This document shows positions 33,422 to 42,929 of a DNA stretch of 64,000 nt, piece after piece. Both the position numbers and the translations under genes were made by a program. Under the pieces are notes generated by a model. It searched no databases. It saw nothing but the letters and a program-made list of their open reading frames with translations, and had not been told where the DNA came from. The first letter of the stretch is position 1; every line of letters starts with the position of its first letter. The DNA is from Hymenoscyphus infarciens (Eukaryota; Ascomycota; Leotiomycetes; Helotiales; Helotiaceae), in contig LLCB01000098.1 of the NCBI GenBank assembly GCA_001414345.1, positions 120,934 through 184,933 of the forward strand, read 5' to 3'.

Positions 33422-34429
33422 TAATAGGTAGATATAAATAAGTAAATTATAAGAGATTTTAATACTTAATTATATATAGATATTAATACTACTATTACTA
33501 AAGGTAGGCTTAAATTAATTAATAAAGAAGAGTAATTAAAACTCGATTAAGAGCTTAATAAGAGGGTCTCTAATTCGCTCTTACCTACTCCCTTTATATC
33601 TATAAATATACTAGTAAGTAAAATAATATCTACTATTATAATTACTTTTATAAATAGCCTTAATTTAAAGAGAAAGAGGGGGAATACTCTCTCTTAAATA
33701 ACTCTTACTAATTAACCCTCTTATACTACTAAAAAGGTTAGGATTATATATAGTAAGTATAATAAGAAGAGGGATAAGAAGTAAAGGTATATAGTAGTAG
33801 ATACTTTAGGTATAAATACTAGAAGGATTATCTATAATACTTTAATTTTATTACTACTTTTTAGTTACTTTTTACTACCTTTACCTCTTCTTTTACTCTC
33901 TTTACTAAAGTACTTAAATAATTATAATTTAAGATTATTTAAGTACTTTAAGTACTACTTTACTAATTATATACTAATTGCTTAATTAGGCTTAGTATCT
34001 CTTACTTTTAAGTTAAATTATAGCTGTAGTTATAGTATTAAAAGTCTTAATTATCTCTTTTCCTCTCTTATTTATTAAGTACTTATATAATATTATTATT
34101 TATACTAAGTATATATATTACTTTTAATAATTTATAATATTTTAAATAATAGATTTAAAGTTATATTATACTTATATTTAGTATAGTACTAGGTAGTATA
34201 TATTAATAGAAAGTAAGTATTAAGTAATTATGATATATATATATTTAATAGATATATATATACTATATTACCTTCTACTTTCTACTCTTGTTTATACTTA
34301 AATTTTATAATTTAAGCCTTATAATTTAAGTATTACAAATTACGAATACTCTTACTTTAAGCTTTAAGATTACTCATTTAAGCTTTTTAATTTACGTTTA
34401 AATAGCCTCTAAAAAATCTATGTTTATTG

Positions 34430-34556
34430 ATTTACGATTTGCGATTTGTGATTTAGCTCTAAAAGGCTATATACTTAAAAATCTAAGCTTTACGATTTGC
34501 GATTTACGATTTGCGATTTACGATTTGCGATTTACTATTTACGATTTAGTCAATCC
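34430..34556. repeat. Subterminal heptamer array, right end of copy 2
   Basis: Alternating TTTACGA and TTTGCGA heptamers, interrupted by a ~40-bp spacer around 34455-34490, lead into ATTTAGTCAATCCGACTTTT, the inverted terminus. Confidence 0.8.
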
Positions 34557-34605
34557 GACTTTTTGGTGCATTTAGGATGCCGTAATACGGGATGCCGTAC
34601 TAGGC

Positions 34606-35033
34606 CTTGTCTTTTTTAGAGTCCTTTTATTTTCTGTCTTCTAAAGAAAAGAGGGAGAAAGCTTTAAAAAAAAAAAGCTCGGATTATAAAAAAAGTGGGC
34701 AAATTCAAGCTTAACTCGCAACTCACTGTACAACAAATTTAGCACTACTAATCACAAGATTTACGAATCAAAAATCACAGCTATTAAAATCAGCGACACC
34801 TTTTTGTGATAGCTTTTCATCTATTGTTTAGAGGAGCATATGAACTTTTAAAGAGTGGCTCATGAGCCCCAGAGCTGTGATCCATTCAAAGTCCAAAACA
34901 GCCATCGCTTTCAGAAATCTTTCCCTTCCAAGTGGACCTTCAACATTACTAATACTTCTCCCATCAAGTCTTGCACCTGCAAATATTCGTCTCCTTCCCA
35001 GCCCACCTCCGTTTGCAGACCCAGGCTGACCGT
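34606..35033. other. Flank of copy 2 and 3' region of the F-box-like gene
   Basis: 34640-34730 holds the right arm of the inverted repeat paired with 26195-26290. 34828-35040 contains a minus-strand 70-codon frame starting at an ATG that overlaps the F-box stop codon; its codons look coding-like (for example KAMAVLDFEWITALGLMS). It could be a frameshifted or alternatively spliced C-terminal extension of that gene, or chance. Confidence 0.4.
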
Positions 35034-36563
35034 TTACCATTCATACAGCGCTCTCTTTCTAACATTCTCTGGTGTGTCTCCAGTATGAATGATCTGGGTT
35101 CTGTCGCAGCACTCCAGATATTCGCTGTGATGCTTGGCCATTTTGTCCATTCGTGGACGTTTCCATGTAATGGCTCTGGTGGCGAGAATGATGACTTCTT
35201 TTAGGTTTGGAAGTATTCGGTCTTTGCCAGCGCGAAATGTGTGTAGTTCGCGGAGAAAAGACCACAAGAAGATGACATTTCTGGGGAAATCATCCACTAC
35301 AAGAACAAACTTTTCAACTGTGTGTGGTAGAAACTGACTGAGAAACGGGAAGCCTTGGTGTGTTGGTCGTCTATCCAAGTTGTCGAATAAAGTACCGAAG
35401 TCCAATTTCAAGCATTTCAATTTCTTGAACGACAAAGATTGAATAAAAGACCCTCCTTCTTTTTCACAGTCCATGCACATGAAATGGAGTTCTTCGAGAG
35501 TATCCCCCAATGAATCTTCGATAGCGTTCATGACATCTTGAGAATCATGGTGATGGTGTCTGTGTTTCGGTCTCCCCGTCGTCGTAAGGGGTGTAGATCG
35601 CATGAAGGAGCAAATCTTCAGCGTCTTCAGTTGAGGATTGTCGGATAGCAAGTGGGTGATCTCAGGCCCAGTGACGTAGTGTCCGAACAAAACAAGCGTC
35701 CCAGGGTTTGTTTGAGGTCCTTCGCTGTAGTTCTCTTCGGAATTGTGTAGTACCGGAGAGTTCAAAGTGCAGTATTTTTGGGTATCTGCATCAGACGCGC
35801 AGACAAGTCTATGCAAACTTTTGATAGACAGGTAAGGTGACAGGCGACGAAGTCCGATCGACTCAAAAGACCCTAGGGTGGGACTAGAAGCCACAACACT
35901 ACTTAGTTTTGAGAGACTGGCGTCTGGGTAATTGGGATCGTTGGCTCTTTCGATAACGACATCCATCAACTGCTGTCCCATTGACTCAAAACCGTACTTG
36001 AAAACAAGTACGGGCAACGAAATGTTGATTGCATTCGAAAGCAACGTAAGTAAAAGAGACAACAATAATCCTGCTTTGCCATTTGAGAATCGCGAGAGCA
36101 GGGTATCGTATACGAAGGATGGTTCAAGTGAAGTAGCTTCGAGATAGGGTGAACTTTGTAGAAGTGAAAGAAAAGATGGCGTGGATTTGACCTTATCAAT
36201 TTGATTTTGACGGGCCGAAATGCTGTTTGGAATACAGGGCCCTCCAAGGTGAGCTGCAACGATATAACGAGCGATTAGCGGTTCCTCCGCAATTTGGTGA
36301 AGCAGCTGTAGTGGTGTATGGCAGAGGATTTTGGCGTCCGTCTCAGAATCAGACTCCGAATCCCAATTGGGGCCATAGGTACAGCGAGGTAGGTCGTAGT
36401 CGAAGTACCGATAGCGTTGTCTTAGCCGATTGTGTTTCGCACGAAACTTTTCAGTTGCATTGTACATGGTTCTGCATGTCAATGCGAAGCCCTCGAATCC
36501 TTCAGGCATAGTTTCTTCTGCAATGAATTCAAGGACTTCAATAGGACAAGCTAACATTTCCAT
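35034..36563 (-). CDS. F-box-like domain / leucine-rich-repeat protein
   Basis: 509 residues from ATG at 36563 (A at -3). The frame stays open upstream to 36824 but has no earlier ATG. The N-terminus CPIEVLEFIAEETMPEGFEG then FALTCRTMY and KHNRLRQRYRYFDYD is an F-box-like helix bundle (about residues 3-55). From about residue 110 the protein is helical and leucine-rich (LLLSLLLTLLSNAINISLPV), then irregular LRRs follow: ITHLLSDNPQLKTLKICS, LEELHFMCMD, LKCLKLDFGTL, LPNLKEVIIL. A His-rich stretch RHHHH interrupts the repeats. F-box proteins usually present substrates to an SCF ubiquitin ligase through Skp1; the substrate is unknown. No stop or frameshift is seen, so it appears intact. Relatives in decayed form lie at 11010-11204 and 6740-10060. 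Confidence 0.8.
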   Translation of the reverse strand: MEMLACPIEVLEFIAEETMPEGFEGFALTCRTMYNATEKFRAKHNRLRQRYRYFDYDLPRCTYGPNWDSESDSETDAKILCHTPLQLLHQIAEEPLIARYIVAAHLGGPCIPNSISARQNQIDKVKSTPSFLSLLQSSPYLEATSLEPSFVYDTLLSRFSNGKAGLLLSLLLTLLSNAINISLPVLVFKYGFESMGQQLMDVVIERANDPNYPDASLSKLSSVVASSPTLGSFESIGLRRLSPYLSIKSLHRLVCASDADTQKYCTLNSPVLHNSEENYSEGPQTNPGTLVLFGHYVTGPEITHLLSDNPQLKTLKICSFMRSTPLTTTGRPKHRHHHHDSQDVMNAIEDSLGDTLEELHFMCMDCEKEGGSFIQSLSFKKLKCLKLDFGTLFDNLDRRPTHQGFPFLSQFLPHTVEKFVLVVDDFPRNVIFLWSFLRELHTFRAGKDRILPNLKEVIILATRAITWKRPRMDKMAKHHSEYLECCDRTQIIHTGDTPENVRKRALYEW

Positions 36564-37249
36564 TTTGACGGTTGAGAGTGAATGTGCGCCGACAATCCAA
36601 GAAGGCGTAGAAGAGCGGATGTGTTGTGAAGATTTGAAGTTGATAGAGGAGATGGTCGAAGACGTTTGCGACTTCGCGTTGTTGTTGGGGAGACTGTTCC
36701 AGAGTGACCCTCTGTGGATCGTGGGAGTTGAGGAAAAGGGGTGGAGGATCGTGTGTTTTGTTGTTGGAGAAGAAAGGTTCCTTAGCAGGACGCGCTCTCT
36801 ATATAATCTAAGAGCTCGGTCCACAACACTAGCTTATACCGCAACGAAAATTACAGCTATACCTGGCAACATCGATTGATTCACTTTTTTTGACCACTTT
36901 TTTTCTCGCTAAAATATACTACCAACCACGTAACGACTTTCTAACAAACATTTACTGCTATAACGATCATTATGACTCTAATCTGTCAGACACCTACACA
37001 CTCTCATCTGTTTATATAGATATTTGAAAAGCGGTGACTACTTTGGACTTTGAAGAGGACGACAGCTATGAGCCACTCTTTGAATAGACAGTTGCTCCTC
37101 TAAACAATAGATTGGGAAGCCATTACAAAAATCTGTCGAGTTGGCACAACAAATAGGTGAACTCACCCCACAACCCGCCAACAGTCCCTTCCTTCAACAA
37201 CAAAGTTGCACGTCTGGTATCTTCAATGGTACGAGAGCAACCAACCTCC
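36564..37249. other. Upstream region of the F-box-like gene
   Basis: This should hold the promoter and 5' leader of the minus-strand F-box-like gene. The first ~260 bp remain open in the gene's frame without an ATG. No clear TATA or repeated motif was identified. Confidence 0.5.
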
Positions 37250-37560
37250 AGGCTCTTGGTATTATTCGACCTTCTCAGTAAACAAACTAATGCCGTCGAT
37301 CCTAACCAACCTAAAGGTTTCGAAATCCCTAGCTGTGAGGTTCACGCTGTTACCTTGGCCTAGGTGGCTTACGAATGGTTCATTCCTAGAGTAGGTGTTC
37401 GAGTCGGTGGAGCTCTTGGTCTCTATAGGTAAGCAGAAGCTGTCGACGCTCCTTAACAGCCTAAGGGTTTTGAGATTCCTAGAGGTAAGGTTTATATTTA
37501 GTCTACGGCTAAGGTGGGATACGACTTAGTCCGTTACTGAAGTAGACTGACTTCCTTGAG
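37250..37560 (-). pseudogene. Degenerate leucine-rich-repeat gene fragment
   Basis: On the minus strand two units about 150 bp apart read V-S-H-L-x5-V/I-N-L-T-A/S-R-D/N-x-K/E-T-F/L-R-L-V/L-R (about 37280-37390 and 37425-37535). The first unit is VSHLGQGNSVNLTARDFETF, the second VSHLSRRLNINLTSRNLKTL. This looks like tandem LRRs of an F-box-type protein. Several stops interrupt both units. Flanking DNA to 37800 becomes RIPed. Identity rests on the internal repeat and the pattern only. Confidence 0.4.
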
Positions 37561-38434
37561 GCCTAGAAGTTATAGTTCTCTTACTCTTATTTAGAACACT
37601 TCATTATATAAGAATAGTTAAGAAATAGAATAATAAAACTATATTTAAGAGAAGTTAATTTCTCTGGATATCTAACGAGTATCCCTAGCTTTTTTACAAG
37701 AATTTAAAGTATTCTGCTATTTAAGAGGGTTTAGAGAAAAGGTTTAAGTAGATAAGTCTACTTATCAATATAATTAAATATATATGTAAAGGGAATAACC
37801 ATAATATCCCAATTGGTTCTCATCCTGAAAATACTATTACTTGGCACTGAATTGACCAATTTAACCAGCAACGTTATGCTCCTTTCTTTTACTTCGTTTC
37901 TACCAAGATGCCGCTATGCAAAAGTTTCGAATAGATTGTTGCCGAGAACAACTTGAACTTGTCGCTTTCCTCGCTTTCAGTAGGCTCGTGCTGAGCGAGT
38001 GATATACTTGCTGTCAAAGGTCTGTTCCCCTCCTAACTTCAGAGAAGAGAGTTGTATTGTTACTGTATGGGTTCTTAGTTCCTTTTCCCCTTCATTTGGA
38101 AATAAGTTTTGAAATTGGCATATACGAGAACGGTATCTATGGTTCAACCGTCTTCATGCTTTTCGAATTCCGCATCGGACTGCCTTGTCTCTGTACATTC
38201 TCATTGCAGTTGAGAAAAGGCTACTAGGCGTTATTGTCATCGTAACCTTTTCCTCAGAACCTTTGCAGAACCATTTACTGGCAGAACTTTGCTTCTTTGG
38301 CAGACAGAGCACTTTGGAACCGTATGCATTTTGGAACCGTATGACCTCCAGAAACCCCATTCAACTCTTATATCGACTATAAGTTTAAAGTACGCCAAAT
38401 GCCAACTCTTCCACGTCAAACCAACCAACTACAC
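37561..38434. other. Partly RIPed intergenic DNA, 3' of the 2EXR gene
   Basis: 37561-37800 is AT-rich with few CA/TG; 37800-38434 is balanced. ATGCATTTTGGAACCGTATG-like short direct repeats occur at about 38310-38345 (TTTGGAACCGTATG twice). No gene recognised. Confidence 0.5.
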
Positions 38435-39517
38435 TCACACTTCCTTGATCGTATCAACAAACGTCAATTTCGGCATCTCCCCCTCCCACTCCCCCGGCCA
38501 AAACTCCACATATTTCAAAAGCTCCTCCCTCCAAAACCCCTCAGTCCTAACCTTCCACTCCTCAGGCAGCCACTTCCTCTTCCCATCCCGATGCCCATGC
38601 GTAACAAGCACCACCTCCCTCAACCCCTTCATCCTCAGCAAAGGTCCAACAGGAACCCACCAAGCACTCTCACCCCAAGCTTTCCAATACTCAAACCTAG
38701 CTTTAGCCATGAACTTATACGGAGGCATAGCAATACCGAGTTCAATCACCACTTTCCCGATTTCCGGCGCTTCTCGCGCTACGATCGTGGAGAAATGACA
38801 GAGTTCTTTGATTCCTGAGCGAGAGGTTACGTTGGCGCGGAGATAGAGGATGTCGAGGGAGGGATTGAGAATTACCCCTCGTGCGGCCGTTCCCCTGTCG
38901 GTTTTGGGGAGAAGCTCTGGATCGGCTTGGGGACTGAAGATGTGTGATGGTTCTACCACTTCTTGTTGAACACCGGAGGTATTGTATGTGTGAGAGAAAT
39001 GATATTGTTTGTAAGTTTCCATTGCTAGGACGACTTCTCTGCTTTCACGACAGACTATGGCCTGAGCGGGGAGATTGTGGAAGTGACGCCCGCCAACAGA
39101 ATAGGCGGAGCATTTACATCTTCCTTGATCCAATGGATTTTTACAGCTTGTAATTGCCATGGTGTGTAATATATTGCGAGAGTAATCTCTCGCAAAGTTG
39201 CCCGTATATGAGAAGCTCAGTGGAGGTGGGGCTCCTTCGTTGGATTCTGGTGTTTCTGTGTCCTCGTCTGGAGCGTTGTCGTTCTCTTCCCGGGTTTGTC
39301 TTGTGTGAAGATGGACAGGAACAATTCTTGGCTCGACAGAAAGTGCCCATATTTTGAGACGTAGTTCAACGGGCAATTCATTGAAGTAAGGGAAAGGAAT
39401 TATAGGGGGTCGAGGCGGCGGCGGGGGTGGAGCTTTTTTAGACGGCTTTAACCATGAGGGCGTTAAACCAGAAGCCAAATCGACGATGATGGTTTTTGCT
39501 AACAACCCGTAATCCAT
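38435..39517 (-). CDS. 2EXR-domain protein
   Basis: 360 residues from ATG at 39517 (A at -3); an upstream in-frame extension to 39619 begins with TTG and is probably leader. A proline run (about residues 30-37) precedes the 2EXR signature PFPYFNELPVELRLKIWALS then VEPRIVPV (41-68). The middle contains CRESREVVLAMETYKQYHFS (family counterpart: VNRESREEALxxY) and LNPSLDILYLRANVT. The C-terminal half has WWVPVGPLLRMKGLREVVLV. 2EXR proteins are abundant in filamentous fungi; their biochemical role is not established. The acidic linker DNAPDEDTETPESNEG is presumably disordered. No signal peptide or membrane span. The gene is intact, in contrast to its relic at 14322-15115. Confidence 0.85.
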   Translation of the reverse strand: MDYGLLAKTIIVDLASGLTPSWLKPSKKAPPPPPPRPPIIPFPYFNELPVELRLKIWALSVEPRIVPVHLHTRQTREENDNAPDEDTETPESNEGAPPPLSFSYTGNFARDYSRNILHTMAITSCKNPLDQGRCKCSAYSVGGRHFHNLPAQAIVCRESREVVLAMETYKQYHFSHTYNTSGVQQEVVEPSHIFSPQADPELLPKTDRGTAARGVILNPSLDILYLRANVTSRSGIKELCHFSTIVAREAPEIGKVVIELGIAMPPYKFMAKARFEYWKAWGESAWWVPVGPLLRMKGLREVVLVTHGHRDGKRKWLPEEWKVRTEGFWREELLKYVEFWPGEWEGEMPKLTFVDTIKEV

Positions 39518-40012
39518 CGTGGAGGATGTATTTGCAAGTTGTTGTGTGAGAAATCTGTCATTGCAATGAAGGTGAGTTGAGGTTGCCTGGTCGTAGTCTG
39601 TGATCAAGAGGCGCAGCAATCCCGGAGTTCTGCCGGTCGTACTTTCAGGTACAGTACAGTAAGATATACTATAATATATCTAAGGAAAAGGAATTTAGGT
39701 GGAAGAGTGTTGTCTAGTCACTTTCTGAAATATAATTTTTCTAAATTCCCAACCAATGAATGTAAGTAGTGACAAGTAAAGTCAAGTCACCACTCGTTTA
39801 GTCAGAATAAAACTCCTTATAAGAAAGGAAGGAGAATGAAAAGCAGAAAGCCAGGGAGTCAAGCTACATGATTCTTCTTTAGAAGGTCCAAACTAGGTCT
39901 TTAGACCGCCATGATTTGAGAAGCAGTAGCTTTTTTCACCACAAAGCCCAGCCTCTCCACGAAACCAAGTCCTGTTCTCACAATCAAAAATCCCTTTTCA
40001 AAGTCCTCAAGC
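39518..40012. other. Intergenic between 2EXR and GNAT genes
   Basis: Balanced to slightly AT-rich; it should contain the 2EXR promoter and the 3' end of the GNAT gene. No gene or clear motif seen. Confidence 0.5.
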
Positions 40013-40885
40013 TCATCCTCCTACCCCCACAATAGCAAGAAACTCACACCCCTCCGGCAAACACCCCAGAACCCACTTCCCCTCCTCCACAAAAATCTCC
40101 AACGCTCTCTCAGGTTCTTCATGATCAACAAGAAACCCAGTATCAGCACAACAAACAACTCCTTCCTCCTCCTCTTCACTCACTTCCCCGCTCCCCTCAA
40201 ACAGTGAACCTCTCAACCTGGCATTCTTCACGTAACCCACAGGACAACCCCCCATAACCACTTTTGCGTAACTTTTGATGAATCCAAGAGTGATGTTCCC
40301 GAAAACGCTCAACACAGCTTTCACAGCAAACGGATGGGAGGAGAGTATTCCCACACACCCAACACACCCCATTGCATCCCCCTTCTTTCCCTCTCGAGTT
40401 TCAAGCTCAGAGCCAAGACAACCCAGCATACTCTTCGCAAGCCCGCTATTCCGGAATCCAGAATGAACAACAAGTTGCGTGATCCACACCACGGGTTTCT
40501 CGTCATACATGTACCACGCTGCGAAAACATGACCTACGCCCTCGCCATTTCCAAGCCGAGCTCTGACATGAATATTCTTGTGCTTCCGGCCCTCATCCTG
40601 GAGCTGGGGAAGCAGCATCGAGCGTAATTTTTGGGGAGACATCTTAACTCTCCGACCTACGAGGGGTGGAGCCAAGTTAGATGGCGAGGAAGAAAAGAAA
40701 AAAAAAGGGGGGGGGGGGGGGGGGGAAGAAGTAGGTACGAACCGAAACGGCGCCCCATTTCTCTCCCCCAAACCCCATAATGCACTAAACAAGCTCGCCG
40801 CTTCCCCAACAATTTCCTCCGTGATTTCTTCGTTTTCCAATCTCTCCAAAGTCCATATCGGAGGGTGGGAACTAGGATCCTCCAT
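40013..40885 (-). CDS. GNAT-family N-acetyltransferase
   Basis: 290 residues, single exon, ATG at 40885 (A at -3). The acetyl-CoA-binding motif A is VVWITQLVVHSGFRNSGLAK (about 132-151), a Q/RxxGxG/A-type loop after a beta strand; here it reads FRNSGLA. The order of landmarks fits a fungal GNAT group: MSPQKLRSMLLPQL (82-95), HVFAAWYMYDEKPVVWITQL, LSSHPFAVKAVLSVFG, SYAKVVMGGCPVGYVKNARL, ADTGFLVDHEEPERALE, and the terminal LPEGCEFLAI. The family usually has GHEFL there, so Cys replaces His. Substrate unknown. Residues 53-67 (SSPPPPPPFFFFSSS) are encoded by an uninterrupted homopolymer tract that is prone to slippage; the frame is intact in this sequence. Neighbours are on the same strand but too far apart to imply shared control. 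Confidence 0.8.
   Translation of the reverse strand: MEDPSSHPPIWTLERLENEEITEEIVGEAASLFSALWGLGERNGAPFRFVPTSSPPPPPPFFFFSSSPSNLAPPLVGRRVKMSPQKLRSMLLPQLQDEGRKHKNIHVRARLGNGEGVGHVFAAWYMYDEKPVVWITQLVVHSGFRNSGLAKSMLGCLGSELETREGKKGDAMGCVGCVGILSSHPFAVKAVLSVFGNITLGFIKSYAKVVMGGCPVGYVKNARLRGSLFEGSGEVSEEEEEGVVCCADTGFLVDHEEPERALEIFVEEGKWVLGCLPEGCEFLAIVGVGG
40698..40725. repeat. A9G19 homopolymer inside the GNAT coding region
   Basis: Nine A (40698-40706) followed by nineteen G (40707-40725) on the plus strand, read as C19T9 on the coding strand, which encodes the Pro-Phe run. Length changes not divisible by three would shift the frame upstream of the acetyltransferase core. Assembly error is possible at such a run. 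Confidence 0.9.
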
Positions 40886-41331
40886 TTTCCAAACACCACC
40901 CAGGCGAGAAAGGGTGGGATATCGAGGCGCGAAGGGGTAATAAATTCCCGTGTGGATGTAATTGTGAGAGCGATCTAACGATTTGGACTTCCAATAATAA
41001 CGATGGAGCGGAATGAGTCACGTTTTTCTGGTCCTGGGTCCCTATGACTAGCTAGTAGAAAGACGTAGTTAATCAAGTGCGACGCGACGCCATACTAGCC
41101 TACACTAGATTGATATCAGCAAAACCTAGTTCTCGCAAAGCCTCCCAAGTATAGTGTCACCAAGCCAAAACAAAGAACAAAAAGGCACACTAACGAGTCC
41201 TCAAAGGAACCAGCTGGAAAACAAGAAACCGTAATCTCTCTTCCCAAACGAAAACCTATGAATCATAAGCGGTAATTTTTCCAACGGTAATCAACACTCT
41301 TGTGCTCCAAGTACTCGCAGAGACCTAGAAG
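40886..41331. other. Upstream region of the GNAT gene
   Basis: Balanced DNA holding the probable GNAT promoter (reading leftward). No recognisable gene, TATA box or repeat. Confidence 0.5.
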
Positions 41332-41832
41332 ATCCCTTAAAGAATACCTCTTAAAAAATAAGAGTATTCTAGTTAGAAAAGAGAGATCTTTAAGTTAGTT
41401 TATACTTTTTCTCTATTTCTCCATTTCTCACTTTCCTTATACTAATATACTAAATTTTAATAAATATAGTAAATTAACCTGCTTACGTACTATCTACTTA
41501 GAACTATATAAACTGACTCTTTCAGAACTTTAGTAGTAGTTAAGCCTAATACTCTCGATTCTTCCACTTCTAGCTTTTATTACTTAAAGTAATACTTCAA
41601 GTATTCTTTCAAGGCTTAATATCCTTCTTCCTTTATACTCTAATTACCTCTATCTTTCAAATAAAAGTAGTAGATGTTATATATTAACAGTTATAATCTC
41701 AAGGTACTAGCTTTAATTTACTAAAACAATCGATAGCGTTATTTAACAAAAACAGTGAATAATAACTAACTTAAATATCTCTCTTTTCTAACTAGAATAC
41801 TCTTATTTTTTAAGAGGTATTATTTAAGAGAT
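41332..41832. mobile_element. 501-bp MITE-like element
   Basis: ~65-bp TIRs: left ATCCCTTAAAGAATACCTCT then TAAAAAATAAGAGTATTC; right, complemented, ATCTCTTAAATAATACCTCT then the identical TAAAAAATAAGAGTATTC and AAAAGAGAGATATTTAAGTT. The interior is AT-rich and non-coding. A possible flanking duplication AGAAG/AGAAT is not exact. This AT-rich block lies within an otherwise balanced island. Confidence 0.75.
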
Positions 41833-42929
41833 AGAATAGTTACTTTTTAATTAATTTAGAGGATATTCTAGGGATTTACGATTATTTAGAGGATAAAAGT
41901 GCTAATTACCGTTTTTTTAATTAAAAAAAAAAGGAGCAAAACAGTGTAACGGACAGGCCCGGAATTCCCAATTGATAGAAATTCTAGCCTCAAACCCAGG
42001 AAACCAGGAAACTAGGAATACGAGTACCCCCGTACCACTTCCCACCTCCAGCTCACCCTTTCATACACAGTGATATCCCCAAAATAGCCGGTGGCACATA
42101 AAAAAAAAGTGTAGTTCAACAGCCCCGGGCCGCTGCAACGCTGTTCTAGTACTATGCCACACCAAAACTTCCAACGGTTGTCATTTCTCACCTCGTACTT
42201 CACACACTCATGTTACAGACCCAACGCCCATTCATCACAAGACAAACCTTACTTCGGACAGAAAGTAAACAATTTGGATGAGTAGTAATCCATGCATTCT
42301 CGATTTCAATCTTCGAAGAAAGCCCAAAGGCCATGCCTAGCAAATATGGACTATCCATTCCTCCATATCCAGGCCAACTCGTACCAACATAAACGCTATG
42401 CAGCTGGTAGGCAGGCAAACATCAAATTCAAGTGTCTATCAGAATTTCCCCCGATGAAGGAGGATATCAACGAAAGTAAAGTATAACAAAAAGGTATTTC
42501 CGTCCCGCATAGCGCCCCCTAGCCAGATGAATAACAAAAGAAATCTGCCTTAGGAAAAAGAAACACAAAAGAAAAAGAAAGAGAAAAAAAGAAAGAAGAG
42601 CCAACACCAGCACTTGGTGAAGACCATGCACCCATATCCATCTATGCAATTTCACCCACTCCCATTGAGGAAGTTAGGCAGTCGTAACAATTTGTATGTG
42701 CAATCGTGCTGGCGGAAGTAAAAAAGAACAAAACAACTTTTGACGAATCCCGAATGAGAAGAGTCGAAACGTATGGTGTAGGTATTCCAGTGACGAATAT
42801 AGGGGAGGAAAGTTGGCGGCTTTCAAATCGACATGCGCAGCATCCAATGAACCGATTCCGTGTATGTATGTATGTATATATCCATTCAGGATGTCTCGAC
42901 CAGCGAGAACCCCGATACAATCCATCTAT
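41833..42929. other. 3' region of the three-exon gene
   Basis: 41833-41935 is AT-rich. From 41940 the composition is balanced, with a purine-rich tract (42545-42600), a TATG microsatellite at 42860-42875 and many chance frames antisense to nothing recognised. Part of it is probably the 3' untranslated region of the minus-strand gene ending at 42930. Confidence 0.5.

Larger units (their letters stand above)
27264..34605 (+). mobile_element. RIP-degraded TIR DNA transposon, copy 2
   Basis: About 7.3 kb. Inverted ends share ATCAAAAAGTTAGAATCAAC (left) and, complemented on the right, CACCAAAAAGTCGGATTGAC, both followed by ACTAAATCG and tandem TTTACGA/TTTGCGA-type heptamers. In reading order it holds a ~204-bp tandem duplication (27700-28090), an integrase-core transposase relic (28790-29700), an inserted 516-bp MITE (29725-30240), an older MITE (31171-31430) and an unidentified second coding region (about 32000-33870). 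It is the inverse-orientation partner of copy 1. Almost every former CAA, CAG and TGG codon is now a stop. Confidence 0.85.

Noticed and set aside
35034..36824. Longer F-box-like protein of 596 codons
   Set aside because: The extension has no ATG before 36563 and begins with GTG; the ATG at 36563 has a good context and matches the start of the paralogous fragment at 11204.
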